64,000 bases of DNA from Acinetobacter larvae (GTDB lineage: Bacteria > Pseudomonadota > Gammaproteobacteria > Pseudomonadales > Moraxellaceae), in NCBI RefSeq assembly GCF_001704115.1, contig NZ_CP016895.1:3038001-3102000 (forward strand), read 5' to 3'. Below are positions 8,374 through 17,633 of the stretch, one piece after another; positions within the stretch are counted from its first letter, which is position 1, and each line of letters starts with the position of its first letter. Both the position numbers and the translations under genes were made by a program. A model generated the notes under the pieces. The model searched no databases. It saw only the letters and a program-made list of their open reading frames with translations, and was not told where the DNA came from.

Positions 8374-9560
8374 GCGTGCCCTGTTGCGAAGATCAAACTA
8401 ATATTACTGCCACCGAAAGCAAAAGAATTGCTCATGACATAGCGAAGATGCTGGTCTATCTGTGCATCATGCACATAATTTTGTTCAGCCAATGCTGGAT
8501 CCAGTGCATGGGCATGGTGTAATGGTAGCCATGCTTGGTCCAATAAAACTTGCATGCAAATATACGCTTCTAAGGCTGCCGCAGCACCAAGACAATGCCC
8601 GGTTAAATGCTTGGTGCTACTGATGGCAGGGCGATGTTGCGCAAAGACTTGCTGCAGCGCTTTGATTTCCATTGCATCGTTATGTAGCGTGGCAGTGCCA
8701 TGTAAATTTAAATAATCAATGGCTGTCGCTGGTAGCTGTGCTTGTTGTAATGCAGCACGCATCGCCTGCGCTGCGCCGCGTCCCTCTGGATGCGGTGCAG
8801 AAATATGCCAAGCATCCATACTTTCACCTGCTGCCAACAACTGCACCGCAGCACTTTGTTTGGTCAATAGAAAAACGCTAGCGGCCTCACCAATGTTGAT
8901 ACCATCACGTGCCGCACCACAGGGCTGAGCAATGCCAGCACTTAAATTTTCTAAGCTATTAAAGCCATTTAAGGTCAAATGGCATAGAGTATCGACCCCA
9001 GCAACCAAGACCGCATCTGCAACATCTGCATGCAATAAACGTTGTGCTGTGGCTAAGGCTTTGGCACTGGATGAACAGGCCGTCGACACGGTATAACTCA
9101 AGCCCTGCCAGCCCAAATAACACTGTAAGGCTTTGGCTAAACAGCCCATATTTTGTTTGGCTTGCCAGATTGTGGTGTTCTGCCCCTGTAAATGCGCCCG
9201 AATCAAAGCTTCGTTATCGGCAATGCCTGAAGTTGATGTTCCCACCACAATCGCCAAGCGCGTTTTGTCCATAGATGCCACATGTGCCAGTACAGCCTCT
9301 TCAATCTGCTGTAATGCCGTCAAGGCAAAGCGTAAATGGCGTGATTGCCAAAAATCCAGCGGTGCTGGCACAGCTTGTAACAGTTCACCCGAATATGCGC
9401 CAACCCAACGGGTCACGCCTTGAATCCATTGGCTCGACGCTTGTAAGGGTTGGGCACTATGATCGGTCAATTGCTGCCGTAGCTGAGTCGCTGTTGCCCC
9501 TAAGGCAGAAAGACTCGCAGCATACTGAATGCCTACCGCACTTGGACTTGATCTATTCAC
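8370..9560 (-). CDS. Second beta-ketoacyl synthase of the APE cluster
   Basis: A 396-residue ketosynthase-fold protein, diverged from the 5912-7135 enzyme but with an intact triad: Cys162 in STACSSSAK, His288 in NLHGTAT and His322 in LTGHCLGAAAAL, plus Lys317. It could form a heterodimer with the FabF-like protein or perform a separate condensation such as chain initiation. A GTG start is used; GTGA overlaps the stop of the lipoprotein gene before it, and its own stop overlaps the dehydratase start, so the three are tightly coupled. Whether it is a true ketosynthase or a chain-length partner cannot be told from the triad alone. Confidence 0.88.
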   Translation of the reverse strand: MNRSSPSAVGIQYAASLSALGATATQLRQQLTDHSAQPLQASSQWIQGVTRWVGAYSGELLQAVPAPLDFWQSRHLRFALTALQQIEEAVLAHVASMDKTRLAIVVGTSTSGIADNEALIRAHLQGQNTTIWQAKQNMGCLAKALQCYLGWQGLSYTVSTACSSSAKALATAQRLLHADVADAVLVAGVDTLCHLTLNGFNSLENLSAGIAQPCGAARDGINIGEAASVFLLTKQSAAVQLLAAGESMDAWHISAPHPEGRGAAQAMRAALQQAQLPATAIDYLNLHGTATLHNDAMEIKALQQVFAQHRPAISSTKHLTGHCLGAAAALEAYICMQVLLDQAWLPLHHAHALDPALAEQNYVHDAQIDQHLRYVMSNSFAFGGSNISLIFATGHA

Positions 9561-10105
9561 GAAGCATCCTTGGGCAAATCTTCTAAAGTATTTTCGACCG
9601 CACTGAAATGCATCTGATACGGCACCTGTTGGTTGTACACATCGATGCCATCCTCTTGTACTTGAATGTTCAGTACAGGCTGTTGCTTGATGTAAATCAC
9701 ACGCTGTTGCTCTTGTTGCTGCATCTCGACATCTGCAATAGTGGCTGTGGCGAATTGCGGATAGGTGGCAAATAAAATATCACGTACTACAAAGTCAAAG
9801 GGCAACAGTTTCATCGCATCAATACGCTGGATAACCTTGACCTGCTGACCATCATACTGTAGCTGAAATAATACCTGCCCCGTCAAACTTAAGGCTAACA
9901 ATTCGAGCTGCGACGCTTGCTGCGTTTGATACAGCAAAAAGCTAAAACTTTTGTCTTTCCACTGCACCTCAACCTGATCCTGACGTTGGTACTGCATGGC
10001 TTGCCACTGCGGATTGATCAAACCCGGTGCCGCAGGAATCAGAGCTTGACAGCCAGTGAAAATAACACCTGTACACAGTAAAGAAATGGCAATAAGACGA
10101 CGCAT
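9557..10105 (-). CDS. Predicted lipoprotein, DUF3261-like, of the APE cluster
   Basis: A 182-residue protein with a lipoprotein signal peptide (MRRLIAISLLCTGVIFTGC, lipobox FTGC, Cys19). The mature part is rich in Gln and beta strands (VEVQWKDKSFSFLLYQTQQ, LFQLQYDGQQVKVIQRI), like the DUF3261 lipoproteins regularly found in APE clusters. It begins within the stop of the flavoprotein gene (TAATG) and ends within the ketosynthase start. Together with the LolA-like and MMPL proteins it probably serves transport or outer-membrane insertion of the polyene lipid; that role is inference. Confidence 0.8.
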   Translation of the reverse strand: MRRLIAISLLCTGVIFTGCQALIPAAPGLINPQWQAMQYQRQDQVEVQWKDKSFSFLLYQTQQASQLELLALSLTGQVLFQLQYDGQQVKVIQRIDAMKLLPFDFVVRDILFATYPQFATATIADVEMQQQEQQRVIYIKQQPVLNIQVQEDGIDVYNQQVPYQMHFSAVENTLEDLPKDAS

Positions 10106-11490
10106 TATAAAATCTCAAGCATGTGATCGCTATGACGCTGTTCACGACAATAACTGGCCAAGGTATGCAGGCGTTGTTCGGCATTTTTATGAATTGGATT
10201 TTGCTCATCCCAAGCATAACCAGCCAATAACGATGAAATCATACGGCGTATTTTATCATTTTGCGATGTGGCAAATACCACGTCCTGAAACTCACCGCTA
10301 TACCACGCCTCTACATAGGCACGAAAAACCTGTATGCCTCGGCGTAACGGTTGTTCGTATTGTTGTTGCCAATCGACCGACTCGCCAGCCAGAGTTTTTT
10401 CGACCAACGGCACAGCCAAGCTTGATGATTTTAAGGCGATGGTGATGCCAGAAGAAAATACCGGATCGAGAAATTCACCCGCATTGCCCAATAACGCAAA
10501 GTTATGCTGTGCCAGATATTTTACATTGGCCGAATAACCAACCAGACTGCGTACTGGGGTAATGAATTTTTTGTCTTTTAGCACCTGACTCAAAGCAGGG
10601 TCATCTGCCAAAATCTGTTCAAATAAGGCTTGTAAAGCTTCGGGGCTGGTGTCGGCAAACCCATAATGGTCAAAGAAATCCTGTTCTGCCACCACGCCAA
10701 AAGAGCTGGTACCGTCGGCAAACGGAATGAGCCAATACCAAGCACGATGGTCTTTTTCATGCACGGTAATTAAAATTTTATTGCGGTCAAAATCGCTTTG
10801 TTCAGCACGTTGTTCAGTAATGCCATCGGCAATATGAGCAAATACCGCACGGCGTACTGGAAAATTAGACGGCGATTCAAGATCGAGTATTTTCGGTAAC
10901 ACACGCCCAAAACCACTGGCATCCAATAAAAATTTAGCCTGTAGTTGATAGACCTGCCCGTGTGCATCTCGCACGGTCAAATACGGATGCTGCTGAGCAA
11001 CATCGACCGCCAGCACTTCATGCCCAAAACGTAAGTCCGCGCCTTGTTGCTGCACGGCATCTGCCAAAATCTGATCAAAATGCGCGCGCTTGACTTGCCA
11101 AGTCGTTCCAGGTCCTGCACTAAATTTCTCGGTAAAATCATAAGCACTACGCTGCTGACCGCGTAAAAATGCAGCACCATTTTTAAACTGGAACGCATAC
11201 TGCTTTTGCTGGTCTCGGATGGTATCCAATAAACCAGCCTGCTCTAAAAAGACCATCGATTGCGGCAACAGTGATTCACCGATACTAAAACGTGGAAAAT
11301 ACTGTTTTTCCAGCAGAATAACCTGATAGCCCTTTTGCCGTAATAGTGCAGCAGCCGAACAGCCTGAAGGTCCTGCCCCGATAATCACCACATCCGTTTG
11401 TTCTACTGCAAGGGCTTCTGTTGTTGCTTGTTCTGGCGCAGCATGTACTGTGTGTTGAGCATTTGCGCTGTCGTTATTTGAATGCTTCAT
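10105..11490 (-). CDS. FAD-dependent oxidoreductase (halogenase/geranylgeranyl-reductase-like) of the APE cluster
   Basis: A 461-residue flavoprotein. After a polar N-terminal extension of about 30 residues comes the FAD motif [21 protein letters not shown] (GAGPSG at 38-43), then EKQYFPRFSIGESLLPQS, a signature of the tryptophan-halogenase and flavin-dependent reductase group, and a later GNAGEFLDPVFSSGI that contacts FAD. I do not see the WxWxIP motif of true halogenases; WYWLIPFADG at the corresponding place is only similar. Enzymes of this type occur in many APE clusters and may oxidise or hydroxylate the aryl head group. Substrate unknown. Confidence 0.85.
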   Translation of the reverse strand: MKHSNNDSANAQHTVHAAPEQATTEALAVEQTDVVIIGAGPSGCSAAALLRQKGYQVILLEKQYFPRFSIGESLLPQSMVFLEQAGLLDTIRDQQKQYAFQFKNGAAFLRGQQRSAYDFTEKFSAGPGTTWQVKRAHFDQILADAVQQQGADLRFGHEVLAVDVAQQHPYLTVRDAHGQVYQLQAKFLLDASGFGRVLPKILDLESPSNFPVRRAVFAHIADGITEQRAEQSDFDRNKILITVHEKDHRAWYWLIPFADGTSSFGVVAEQDFFDHYGFADTSPEALQALFEQILADDPALSQVLKDKKFITPVRSLVGYSANVKYLAQHNFALLGNAGEFLDPVFSSGITIALKSSSLAVPLVEKTLAGESVDWQQQYEQPLRRGIQVFRAYVEAWYSGEFQDVVFATSQNDKIRRMISSLLAGYAWDEQNPIHKNAEQRLHTLASYCREQRHSDHMLEIL

Positions 11491-11505
11491 TTTTTCCCCA
11501 AAACT

Positions 11506-13851
11506 TCATTCATCTGGATTAATTTGATTGCTATCTGCTGTGAGTGCGGTATAACGTGGGTCGGCTTTAGTCAATAATGTGGCATAAACAAAAGAGAAAA
11601 TCACACCCAAGAGTACTGTTAAGCCAAAACAGTGTATGGCGTAGGTATGACTCAAGGACAATAAGCCAAAACCAAATAGCGTCGACATCATACACAGAAA
11701 CAATGCCATACCCACGACTTGCGGATGGTCATGCCCATGACGGTAGAAAATGGCATAGTCGACCCCTAGACCCATAATCAAAAATGCCGCCATAATGCTA
11801 AATAGATTAATTTCAACGCCCATCCACGCTTGTATGGCAAAGGTACTGAGCAATGCCATACAGACTGGCAACATCAAAGACACGATGGCGCGTATGCCAT
11901 AGATCAAGCTCAAGGCCAATCCCAAGGCCAACAAAGCATAGCCCAATAAGTATTGCGCTTGAATGCGGTGCTCATAAAACAGCTCCGACAACTCTGCCAC
12001 TGGACGAATCAGGCTGACCTGTTCACTTTGTAGTTGTTCTAAGGCGGGTAAAAGATGAATACCTTGTAATAAGATCAAACGCTCGGTCGGACTGACCTGC
12101 AAAAATGCTAAGGGATGCTGACTAAAGTCTGCCAAGCTAAGCGGTCGCTGCTGGGACAGCTGTTGCTGCCATTGTCGTAGCGTAGCAACATCAAGTTGTA
12201 AAGCATCGGCATAGGTCATTAAGGTCGCATCAGGCAGGGCTTGTAGCGCTTTAATATTGGCTTGTTGCTGGGCAACTGACGGAATAACTTGCGCAATGGC
12301 TTGGAAACTCTGCAATGCCCCATCTTGTTGTAACTGCTGTAATTTTTGCAATAGCGTCTGTTCTAATTGTTGTAGTTGCTCAGCACTGTCAGCACGTAAT
12401 AACAAATACTCTTGTCCTTGTTGCTGAGCGAAACGTTGACGAATATATTGGTCCTGTTGCTGTAATGTCGGGTCCATGGTCTGTAGGTTATGCACATCAT
12501 CATTGCTTTTTAGCCACCACAAACTACTTGCCGTCGTGATCAGAATCACCACGATCATGCCATAACGTACTGTATGCTGTCGTTGCATCCATAGCCGTGC
12601 TTGACCAATCCATGCCAAACGTCGAATCGCCGGTGCGGCATTCAGTGCAGGCAATCGCGGCAATAATAAAATACTGCTCACCCATGCCGCAGCCAAGCCC
12701 ATCATCGAAAACACCGCAATCTGCTTAAAGCCGGGAAAAGGCGTAAAACTCAAGAATACATAGGCAACTAAGGTAGTCATCAGCCCAATAAATAGACTCG
12801 GTAAAATCGGTTTTAATACCGCAAAGCCAGTCCGTTTTGGCTGCTGAGACTGCAATGCCATAAAGTAAAATGAGAAATCGACACAGACCCCGATAAGACT
12901 GGCACCAAACACCAAAGTCATAATATGGATTTCACCAAAAATATAATGGGTTACTGCAAAAGCCAGCAATGAACCAGTACTCACCGCAATAAACTCAGTC
13001 AGCATGGGGCGAATAGAACGAAAGCCAAACCAAACCAATAACAAGACGCCTAAACTTGAGCCCAGACCAATAGTTGAAATCTCGTCTTTGGCAGAGTTCG
13101 TCCCCGCCGTCGAAAAGATCAAGGTCCCAGTCCATGCACTGTTAACCCCCAATTGTTGTAATTGCTGCCGTGTCTCGGCAATCCAAGCGCTGCTTTGTCC
13201 CTGATAACGCACGTTATATGGGCTTTGTGCCAAGTCTAAAATGAGCAGACGTGATAGACCTTGCTGATCTTCAAGTGTGGCAAAACCATCTTGCATATCG
13301 ATGGCTTGTGCTGCATGTTGTTGCTGTAAACCCATCATATAACGCGGAAATAGCAACAGCGGATCTTGCTGCAATAACTGCCCTGTAATGGGCATACCTG
13401 GGCTCAGCACTTGTAATAAACTGCGTTCAATCAAGGCATCGATGTCTTGTTGTTGAATACTGGCAATATCCTCAGCATTGATCAGACCAGCACGATGCTC
13501 AAAATACACTTTACCCAATTGGTTCAAATCGGCTTGTGGTTTTAAGGGATGCCACAGTTCTTGATGCTGTTGCATGCGTTGACGCAGCAGAGCCGTTGCC
13601 TGTTGTAGCTTTTCTGGATCTTTGGCATCAAGCACAACAAAGACTTTTTGATTCAGCGCCTGATTGACATGCGCACGTGCGCGATCCAAAACGGGATCTT
13701 GCTGTTGACTCGGCAGCAAGGCAAAAATATTGGTTTGAATATGAAGCGTCTTGCTCCACCATGCCTGCCCAACGGCAACAGCTGTTATGATCAATAACAG
13801 CAACCAAAGTACCGTGAGTCTATTTGGCCAATTGGAAAAGAGCGTTTTCAT
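11506..13851 (-). CDS. MMPL/RND-type exporter of the APE cluster
   Basis: A 781-residue inner-membrane protein with the MMPL layout: one N-terminal helix, a large periplasmic domain, five helices (residues about 255-420), a second periplasmic domain and five more helices (about 630-765). Both membrane blocks carry an Asp in the expected proton-relay place, GASLIGVCVDFSFYF and IMGLGVDYAIFYRHG. It starts inside the 3' end of the LolA-like gene (32-base overlap), a strong sign of coupled translation. Expected job: moving the polyene-lipid or an intermediate across or out of the inner membrane, partnered by the LolA-like carrier. Confidence 0.9.
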   Translation of the reverse strand: MKTLFSNWPNRLTVLWLLLLIITAVAVGQAWWSKTLHIQTNIFALLPSQQQDPVLDRARAHVNQALNQKVFVVLDAKDPEKLQQATALLRQRMQQHQELWHPLKPQADLNQLGKVYFEHRAGLINAEDIASIQQQDIDALIERSLLQVLSPGMPITGQLLQQDPLLLFPRYMMGLQQQHAAQAIDMQDGFATLEDQQGLSRLLILDLAQSPYNVRYQGQSSAWIAETRQQLQQLGVNSAWTGTLIFSTAGTNSAKDEISTIGLGSSLGVLLLVWFGFRSIRPMLTEFIAVSTGSLLAFAVTHYIFGEIHIMTLVFGASLIGVCVDFSFYFMALQSQQPKRTGFAVLKPILPSLFIGLMTTLVAYVFLSFTPFPGFKQIAVFSMMGLAAAWVSSILLLPRLPALNAAPAIRRLAWIGQARLWMQRQHTVRYGMIVVILITTASSLWWLKSNDDVHNLQTMDPTLQQQDQYIRQRFAQQQGQEYLLLRADSAEQLQQLEQTLLQKLQQLQQDGALQSFQAIAQVIPSVAQQQANIKALQALPDATLMTYADALQLDVATLRQWQQQLSQQRPLSLADFSQHPLAFLQVSPTERLILLQGIHLLPALEQLQSEQVSLIRPVAELSELFYEHRIQAQYLLGYALLALGLALSLIYGIRAIVSLMLPVCMALLSTFAIQAWMGVEINLFSIMAAFLIMGLGVDYAIFYRHGHDHPQVVGMALFLCMMSTLFGFGLLSLSHTYAIHCFGLTVLLGVIFSFVYATLLTKADPRYTALTADSNQINPDE

Positions 13852-14560
13852 GTGCAGTCAACTGTTGCGGTTGTGAGCTTTGTCCAGTAAAACGAATTGC
13901 GGTGCTGTTCTGACCTTGTTCAGTAATCAGCAAATGATCGACATAACGTCCACCCACCGCATCGACACGCACAAATAGTTTTTTAAATAAGTTACTTTTT
14001 GGCGTCAGACTAATCTTCCATTGTTGTGGGGTATATTGCACACTGACCACATCAAAATTCTGCGCAATGGCTTGGCTATTGCCAGCCATCAATTGTAAGA
14101 ACATGGTCGCCACCGATGCATAGGGCGATTTGTCTACTGCGATTTGACTCATGCTACGCTGGGTTTTTTGCACCAGTTTATGTTGGGTCACAATTAGATC
14201 TGCCTGTACTGGGCGCTGCATTTTCCATAACACCCCCTCGGCTTTACTAAACACCACGCTCCCATTGGACACAAAGCTTTTATTGACCCCGGTCAGTTGT
14301 TTTTTTTGCTCAAAGTTGGCACGCACAATGGCTGTCGCAGCCAGTTGTTGGAAAATTTTATTGAGATCATTATTTTGCATCTGGCTTTGCACATTGCTTT
14401 GCACTGGACTCTGAGCCTGTAGCGCTGTAGTGCTAAGTCCCAGCGAACAACAGAATAAAGCCAATACCAAATGCGTCATGCCAAGATGACGCACTGTGTA
14501 GCGCTGGGGTACAGCAGTTTTTTCATCACCCGCATTGTGGTGATTCGCATATCGTTGCAT
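13820..14560 (-). CDS. LolA-like periplasmic carrier protein of the APE cluster
   Basis: A protein of up to 246 residues with an export signal (MTHLVLALFCCSLGLSTTALQAQ at residues 28-50) and a LolA-like domain: NLNKIFQQ-type helix, ARANFEQKKQL-like VRANFEQKKQLTGVNKSFVSNGSVVFSKAEGVLWKMQRP, then later strands. LolA proteins shuttle lipidated cargo between membranes; this version likely hands the polyene lipid on. The start is uncertain. The ATG at 14560 has AGAGAA upstream but adds 27 polar residues before the signal; the ATG at 14479 gives a normal signal peptide but has a weak ribosome site. The 3' end overlaps the MMPL gene by 32 bases. Confidence 0.87.
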   Translation of the reverse strand: MQRYANHHNAGDEKTAVPQRYTVRHLGMTHLVLALFCCSLGLSTTALQAQSPVQSNVQSQMQNNDLNKIFQQLAATAIVRANFEQKKQLTGVNKSFVSNGSVVFSKAEGVLWKMQRPVQADLIVTQHKLVQKTQRSMSQIAVDKSPYASVATMFLQLMAGNSQAIAQNFDVVSVQYTPQQWKISLTPKSNLFKKLFVRVDAVGGRYVDHLLITEQGQNSTAIRFTGQSSQPQQLTAHENALFQLAK

Positions 14561-14684
14561 TATTTTCTCTACTATTTTCTCTATTTATTAGACCAACCAT
14601 AACTTAGACCAACCATAACCGCAGCACGGGTACTGTCTTCAATGTGTCACCAAATTTCAATGTGTCACTCGGTTAATGTGTCAC
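14561..14684. repeat. Three different short tandem repeats in one spacer of the APE cluster
   Basis: Within 124 bases lie a 12-bp duplication (TATTTTCTCTAC at 14561-14572 and 14573-14584), a 16-bp perfect duplication (TTAGACCAACCATAAC at 14588-14603 and 14604-14619), and an 18-bp periodic element whose core AATGTGTCAC occurs at 14641, 14659 and 14675. The spacer separates the thioesterase gene from the LolA-like gene, so it interrupts an otherwise tightly packed gene block and may hold a second promoter. Confidence 0.85.
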
Positions 14685-14727
14685 GCGCTGATCAAGGCAA
14701 GCATCAATGATCTCAACCCCTTAGCTA

Positions 14728-15150
14728 TCATGAGTCGGCCACAAAATCAGGCCAGGCGGCTAAGCGTTCTAGCAGCACGGGGGGGGATTGCAAACACATA
14801 CTTTGGCTGGCGATATCGACAGCAACTTGACAGGTAAAGCCCTGCGTCAAGCGTTTGCCGCTCTCAGCAGCATAAATGGTATAAGCGATCTTGAGCCGAT
14901 TTTCCCATTCTTTTAATTCGGCACGAACTCGTATTTTATCTTCAAAAGCAATCGCTTGTGCATAACGAACATAGCTCTCGATCACTGGCCAAACATAGCC
15001 TGAAGCCTGCATATCCATGTAGTTATAAGCAAATTTTTTCAATAAAGCACAACGGGCGATTTCGAAGTATTTTAAATAATGTCCATGCCAGACCACGTGC
15101 ATACGGTCGACATCATGAAAAGGGATTTCGATTTCTACATCTGCATACAT
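14728..15150 (-). CDS. Hotdog acyl-CoA/acyl-ACP thioesterase (4HBT family) of the APE cluster
   Basis: A 140-residue 4-hydroxybenzoyl-CoA-thioesterase-like protein. The N-terminus MYADVEIEIPFHDVDRMHVVWHGHYLKYFEIARCALLKK is the classic 4HBT active-site block, with the nucleophilic Asp at residue 13 followed by the His-rich turn and YLKYFE helix. It would hydrolyse acyl-thioesters, for proofreading or release from ACP. Its start overlaps the 3' end of the ammonia-lyase-like gene by 16 bases, so the two are coupled. The real acyl substrate is unknown. Confidence 0.88.
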   Translation of the reverse strand: MYADVEIEIPFHDVDRMHVVWHGHYLKYFEIARCALLKKFAYNYMDMQASGYVWPVIESYVRYAQAIAFEDKIRVRAELKEWENRLKIAYTIYAAESGKRLTQGFTCQVAVDIASQSMCLQSPPVLLERLAAWPDFVADS

Positions 15151-16706
15151 GCTGATAGCTCCAATGTTTGCATTTCAAAGGCAGCGGCAAATTGTAGGTC
15201 TGCAAACCGCGCCACCAACGCTTCCAAGTCTTTTTGTAACGGACGATCTTCCACAACATACTGAAAATCTTGCTGAATCCAAGCAGCAAATTGCTGCAAT
15301 GTTGGACTAAGTGCTGCGCTAGCACCACGTAAATAGACCGCTTGTAGTGCAGCACAACACAGTGCTGCCACAACTTGCTCGGTCAGCTGCACAACCCGTT
15401 GTGCATCGCGTGCGGCAATAGTGCCCATGCTGACTTTGTCTTGGTTATGGCATTCGGTCGAACGGGAAAAAATCGATGCCGCCAAAGTATGCTTTAATGC
15501 CTCGGCAGTCCAAGCAGACACAGCAATCTGTACCGCTTTAAAACCATGATTTAGCGGCAAACGTTCAGCTTGTGCCGCGGTTAAATTGCGTGCCAAGCCA
15601 TTATTCATTTTATAGTCCACCAATTGTGCCAATTGCCGATCCAATAAGTCGGCGATATTGGCAACCATGATTTTTAAACTGTCCATCGCTTGTGCAATAT
15701 GCCCACCATAGAAATGCCCCCCATGCAGAACACGGCGCCCAATCGGATCAATCAAAGGATTATCATTGCTTGAATTGAGTTCATTTTCAATGAATTGTCT
15801 TAACCAGCGACTTGAATCTGACCATACCCCAATCACGTGTGGCGCACAACGTAACGAATAGCGATCTTGTAGCCGTGCATTTTGCGCTTGTTGTTGGGCT
15901 TGATAATTTAACAATGTTCTCAAATGTGCAGCGACAGCTTGCTGTCCTGGATGGGGTTTTTGTGCAAACAGTACCTCATCAAAATGACTGGCATTACCAT
16001 CCAGTGCAATCAAGTTCAAAGCAGTTAACATGGTCGCTGCCGTCGCAACTTGTTGGCTGCGTTTATACTGAATACACGCCATTGCCGTCATCACCGCTGT
16101 CCCGTTCATCAAGGCTAAACCTTCTTTGGGGCGTAAGGTTAATGGCGCGATATTTTTATCTGCATAGACTTGTGCCGTGTCTTGTATACGACCATCGGCA
16201 TATACCTCACGCTCCCCAACAATGACCGCAGCAACATAAGACAAGGGCGTTAAATCGCCACTGGCGCCGACTGAACCTTCAGCAGGGATGACGGGAATAA
16301 TATTTTCATTGAGCAAGCAAACCAAACGCTCTAATAGTGCCAATGAAACGCCAGAATAGCCACGTGCCAAAGAGCATAAACGACAGACCAATACCGCTCT
16401 TGCTGTTGCAATGTCTAAGCGCTCGCCCATGCCACAACCATGAAAACGCGATAACTGTAACGGAAGCTCATAGGCTTGTTCGACCGGCACCTCCACCAAA
16501 CAAGAATCACCATAGCCTGTGGTTACGCCATAAATGACCCCATCCTCAAGCAATAACTGATCGAGAAAATCGGCACCCGCCTGTATCATATCGCGCCATG
16601 CTGCATCATTCGGCAAAGCAACTGGACGTCGTTGATAGGCCACGGCAATGACATCTTCAATGCTTAATGCCGCCAAGCCAACCTGCAATGGTGTAGCGCT
16701 ATACAT
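15135..16706 (-). CDS. Aromatic amino acid ammonia-lyase-like protein (HAL/PAL/TAL family) of the APE cluster
   Basis: MIO-dependent lyase of the histidine/phenylalanine/tyrosine ammonia-lyase superfamily; 523 residues with the start chosen here. The self-cyclising Ala148-Ser149-Gly150 triad is in GSVGASGDLTPLSY, the catalytic Tyr59 in IYGVTTGYG, and LNSSNDNPLID and the HNQDKVSM-type segment are present. At the position that sets amino acid choice (His-Leu in Rhodobacter TAL, Phe-Leu in PAL, Ser-His in HAL by my alignment) it has Phe88-His89. In an APE cluster the likely product is a cinnamate-type starter acid. Upstream ATGs at 16727 and 16784 are in frame, but 16706 follows GGA and lies one base after the acyltransferase stop. 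Confidence 0.88.
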   Translation of the reverse strand: MYSATPLQVGLAALSIEDVIAVAYQRRPVALPNDAAWRDMIQAGADFLDQLLLEDGVIYGVTTGYGDSCLVEVPVEQAYELPLQLSRFHGCGMGERLDIATARAVLVCRLCSLARGYSGVSLALLERLVCLLNENIIPVIPAEGSVGASGDLTPLSYVAAVIVGEREVYADGRIQDTAQVYADKNIAPLTLRPKEGLALMNGTAVMTAMACIQYKRSQQVATAATMLTALNLIALDGNASHFDEVLFAQKPHPGQQAVAAHLRTLLNYQAQQQAQNARLQDRYSLRCAPHVIGVWSDSSRWLRQFIENELNSSNDNPLIDPIGRRVLHGGHFYGGHIAQAMDSLKIMVANIADLLDRQLAQLVDYKMNNGLARNLTAAQAERLPLNHGFKAVQIAVSAWTAEALKHTLAASIFSRSTECHNQDKVSMGTIAARDAQRVVQLTEQVVAALCCAALQAVYLRGASAALSPTLQQFAAWIQQDFQYVVEDRPLQKDLEALVARFADLQFAAAFEMQTLELSACMQM

Positions 16707-16707
16707 A

Positions 16708-17628
16708 TTATTTGTTCCAGAATTCATAAAAATTAAACCATTGATAAGGTGCACGGATACAATGCATTTCGACGAGGTCGACATAACCACGTAATATTTT
16801 TGCGATTGCCTGCTCACGCTGCCCACGTGCCAAAGCTAAGGCGTCACTTAAGTGATGAATATGCAACTGAAAATGCTGACCATCTCGATAACAAAAAGCA
16901 GCCAAGAGTGGCACTTTTAAAATATTGCCCAAAACCCACGCCCCATGCGGCCACGCCGCCGAATGCCCCAAGAAAGGGAGATGGACAACGCGCGCAGAGG
17001 CGACGGGGACACGGTCTGCTGCAACAATAACCCATTCCCCCTGTGCCAGTTTTTCTTGCAATAACACCGCCGTTTCGATGCCCAGCTCATCGACACTGAT
17101 CAGTCGTACATCTGCCTTGGCATTGAGTTTTTTTAAAAAACTATTGAATTGAGTTGCATGCTTTTGATAGACCAAGACATTGATCGGCTGGGCATGGTCC
17201 GCTTTTAATGCTCTTAACAGCTCGATATTGCCAAAATGCGACACCACAATAATGGCACCTTTGCCATAATGCTGTTGAAAATATTGATGCCCAGAAATTT
17301 GTAATGCCTGTTCAGGCACATGCCCGAGCCATGCTTCGATCTTGTCCAAGATTGCCACGGCAAAACTCATAAAATGCCGATAACTTTCACAGTATCCGGG
17401 CACTTTTTGAAAAGGTGAATCTGCTTGGGCATAGTCATGTAAACGTTGGAGATAATTCAGTGATGCCCGACGTGCGCTAGGCGCAAATAGCCAATACCAT
17501 AAAATAATAAAATACAGCAAGAACAAGCAAAAGTAGCGCCCGCCACGACGATAAAACCATAGCATCAAATTTAAGCACAGCAAGCTACCGCGCTCTTGAT
17601 AGTGGCTCCAATTATGCTGTTGTGACAT
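16708..17628 (-). CDS. Lysophospholipid/lipid A-type acyltransferase (LpxL/HtrB superfamily) of the APE cluster
   Basis: A 306-residue membrane-anchored acyltransferase. One hydrophobic helix spans residues 33-48 (FCLFLLYFIILWYWLF); the catalytic HX4E motif is His131-Glu136 in VVSHFGNIELLRA, and a later AADRVP segment matches the LpxL superfamily. Such enzymes transfer acyl groups from ACP to lipid acceptors, so this one could join the polyene to its lipid or sugar anchor. It follows the glycosyltransferase gene by 5 bases. In some APE clusters glycosyltransferase and acyltransferase are one fused protein; here they are separate. Confidence 0.87.
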   Translation of the reverse strand: MSQQHNWSHYQERGSLLCLNLMLWFYRRGGRYFCLFLLYFIILWYWLFAPSARRASLNYLQRLHDYAQADSPFQKVPGYCESYRHFMSFAVAILDKIEAWLGHVPEQALQISGHQYFQQHYGKGAIIVVSHFGNIELLRALKADHAQPINVLVYQKHATQFNSFLKKLNAKADVRLISVDELGIETAVLLQEKLAQGEWVIVAADRVPVASARVVHLPFLGHSAAWPHGAWVLGNILKVPLLAAFCYRDGQHFQLHIHHLSDALALARGQREQAIAKILRGYVDLVEMHCIRAPYQWFNFYEFWNK

Positions 17629-17633
17629 CGCAG

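Noticed and set aside
10105..11490. Flavoprotein as a true tryptophan halogenase
   Set aside because: The FAD motif and ESLLP segment fit the superfamily, but the diagnostic WxWxIP motif is not present as such, so only a general oxidoreductase call is supported.
16707..16826. Longer N-terminus for the ammonia-lyase gene
   Set aside because: It would overlap the acyltransferase gene by over 100 bases; the family start fits the ATG at 16706, one base after the previous stop.
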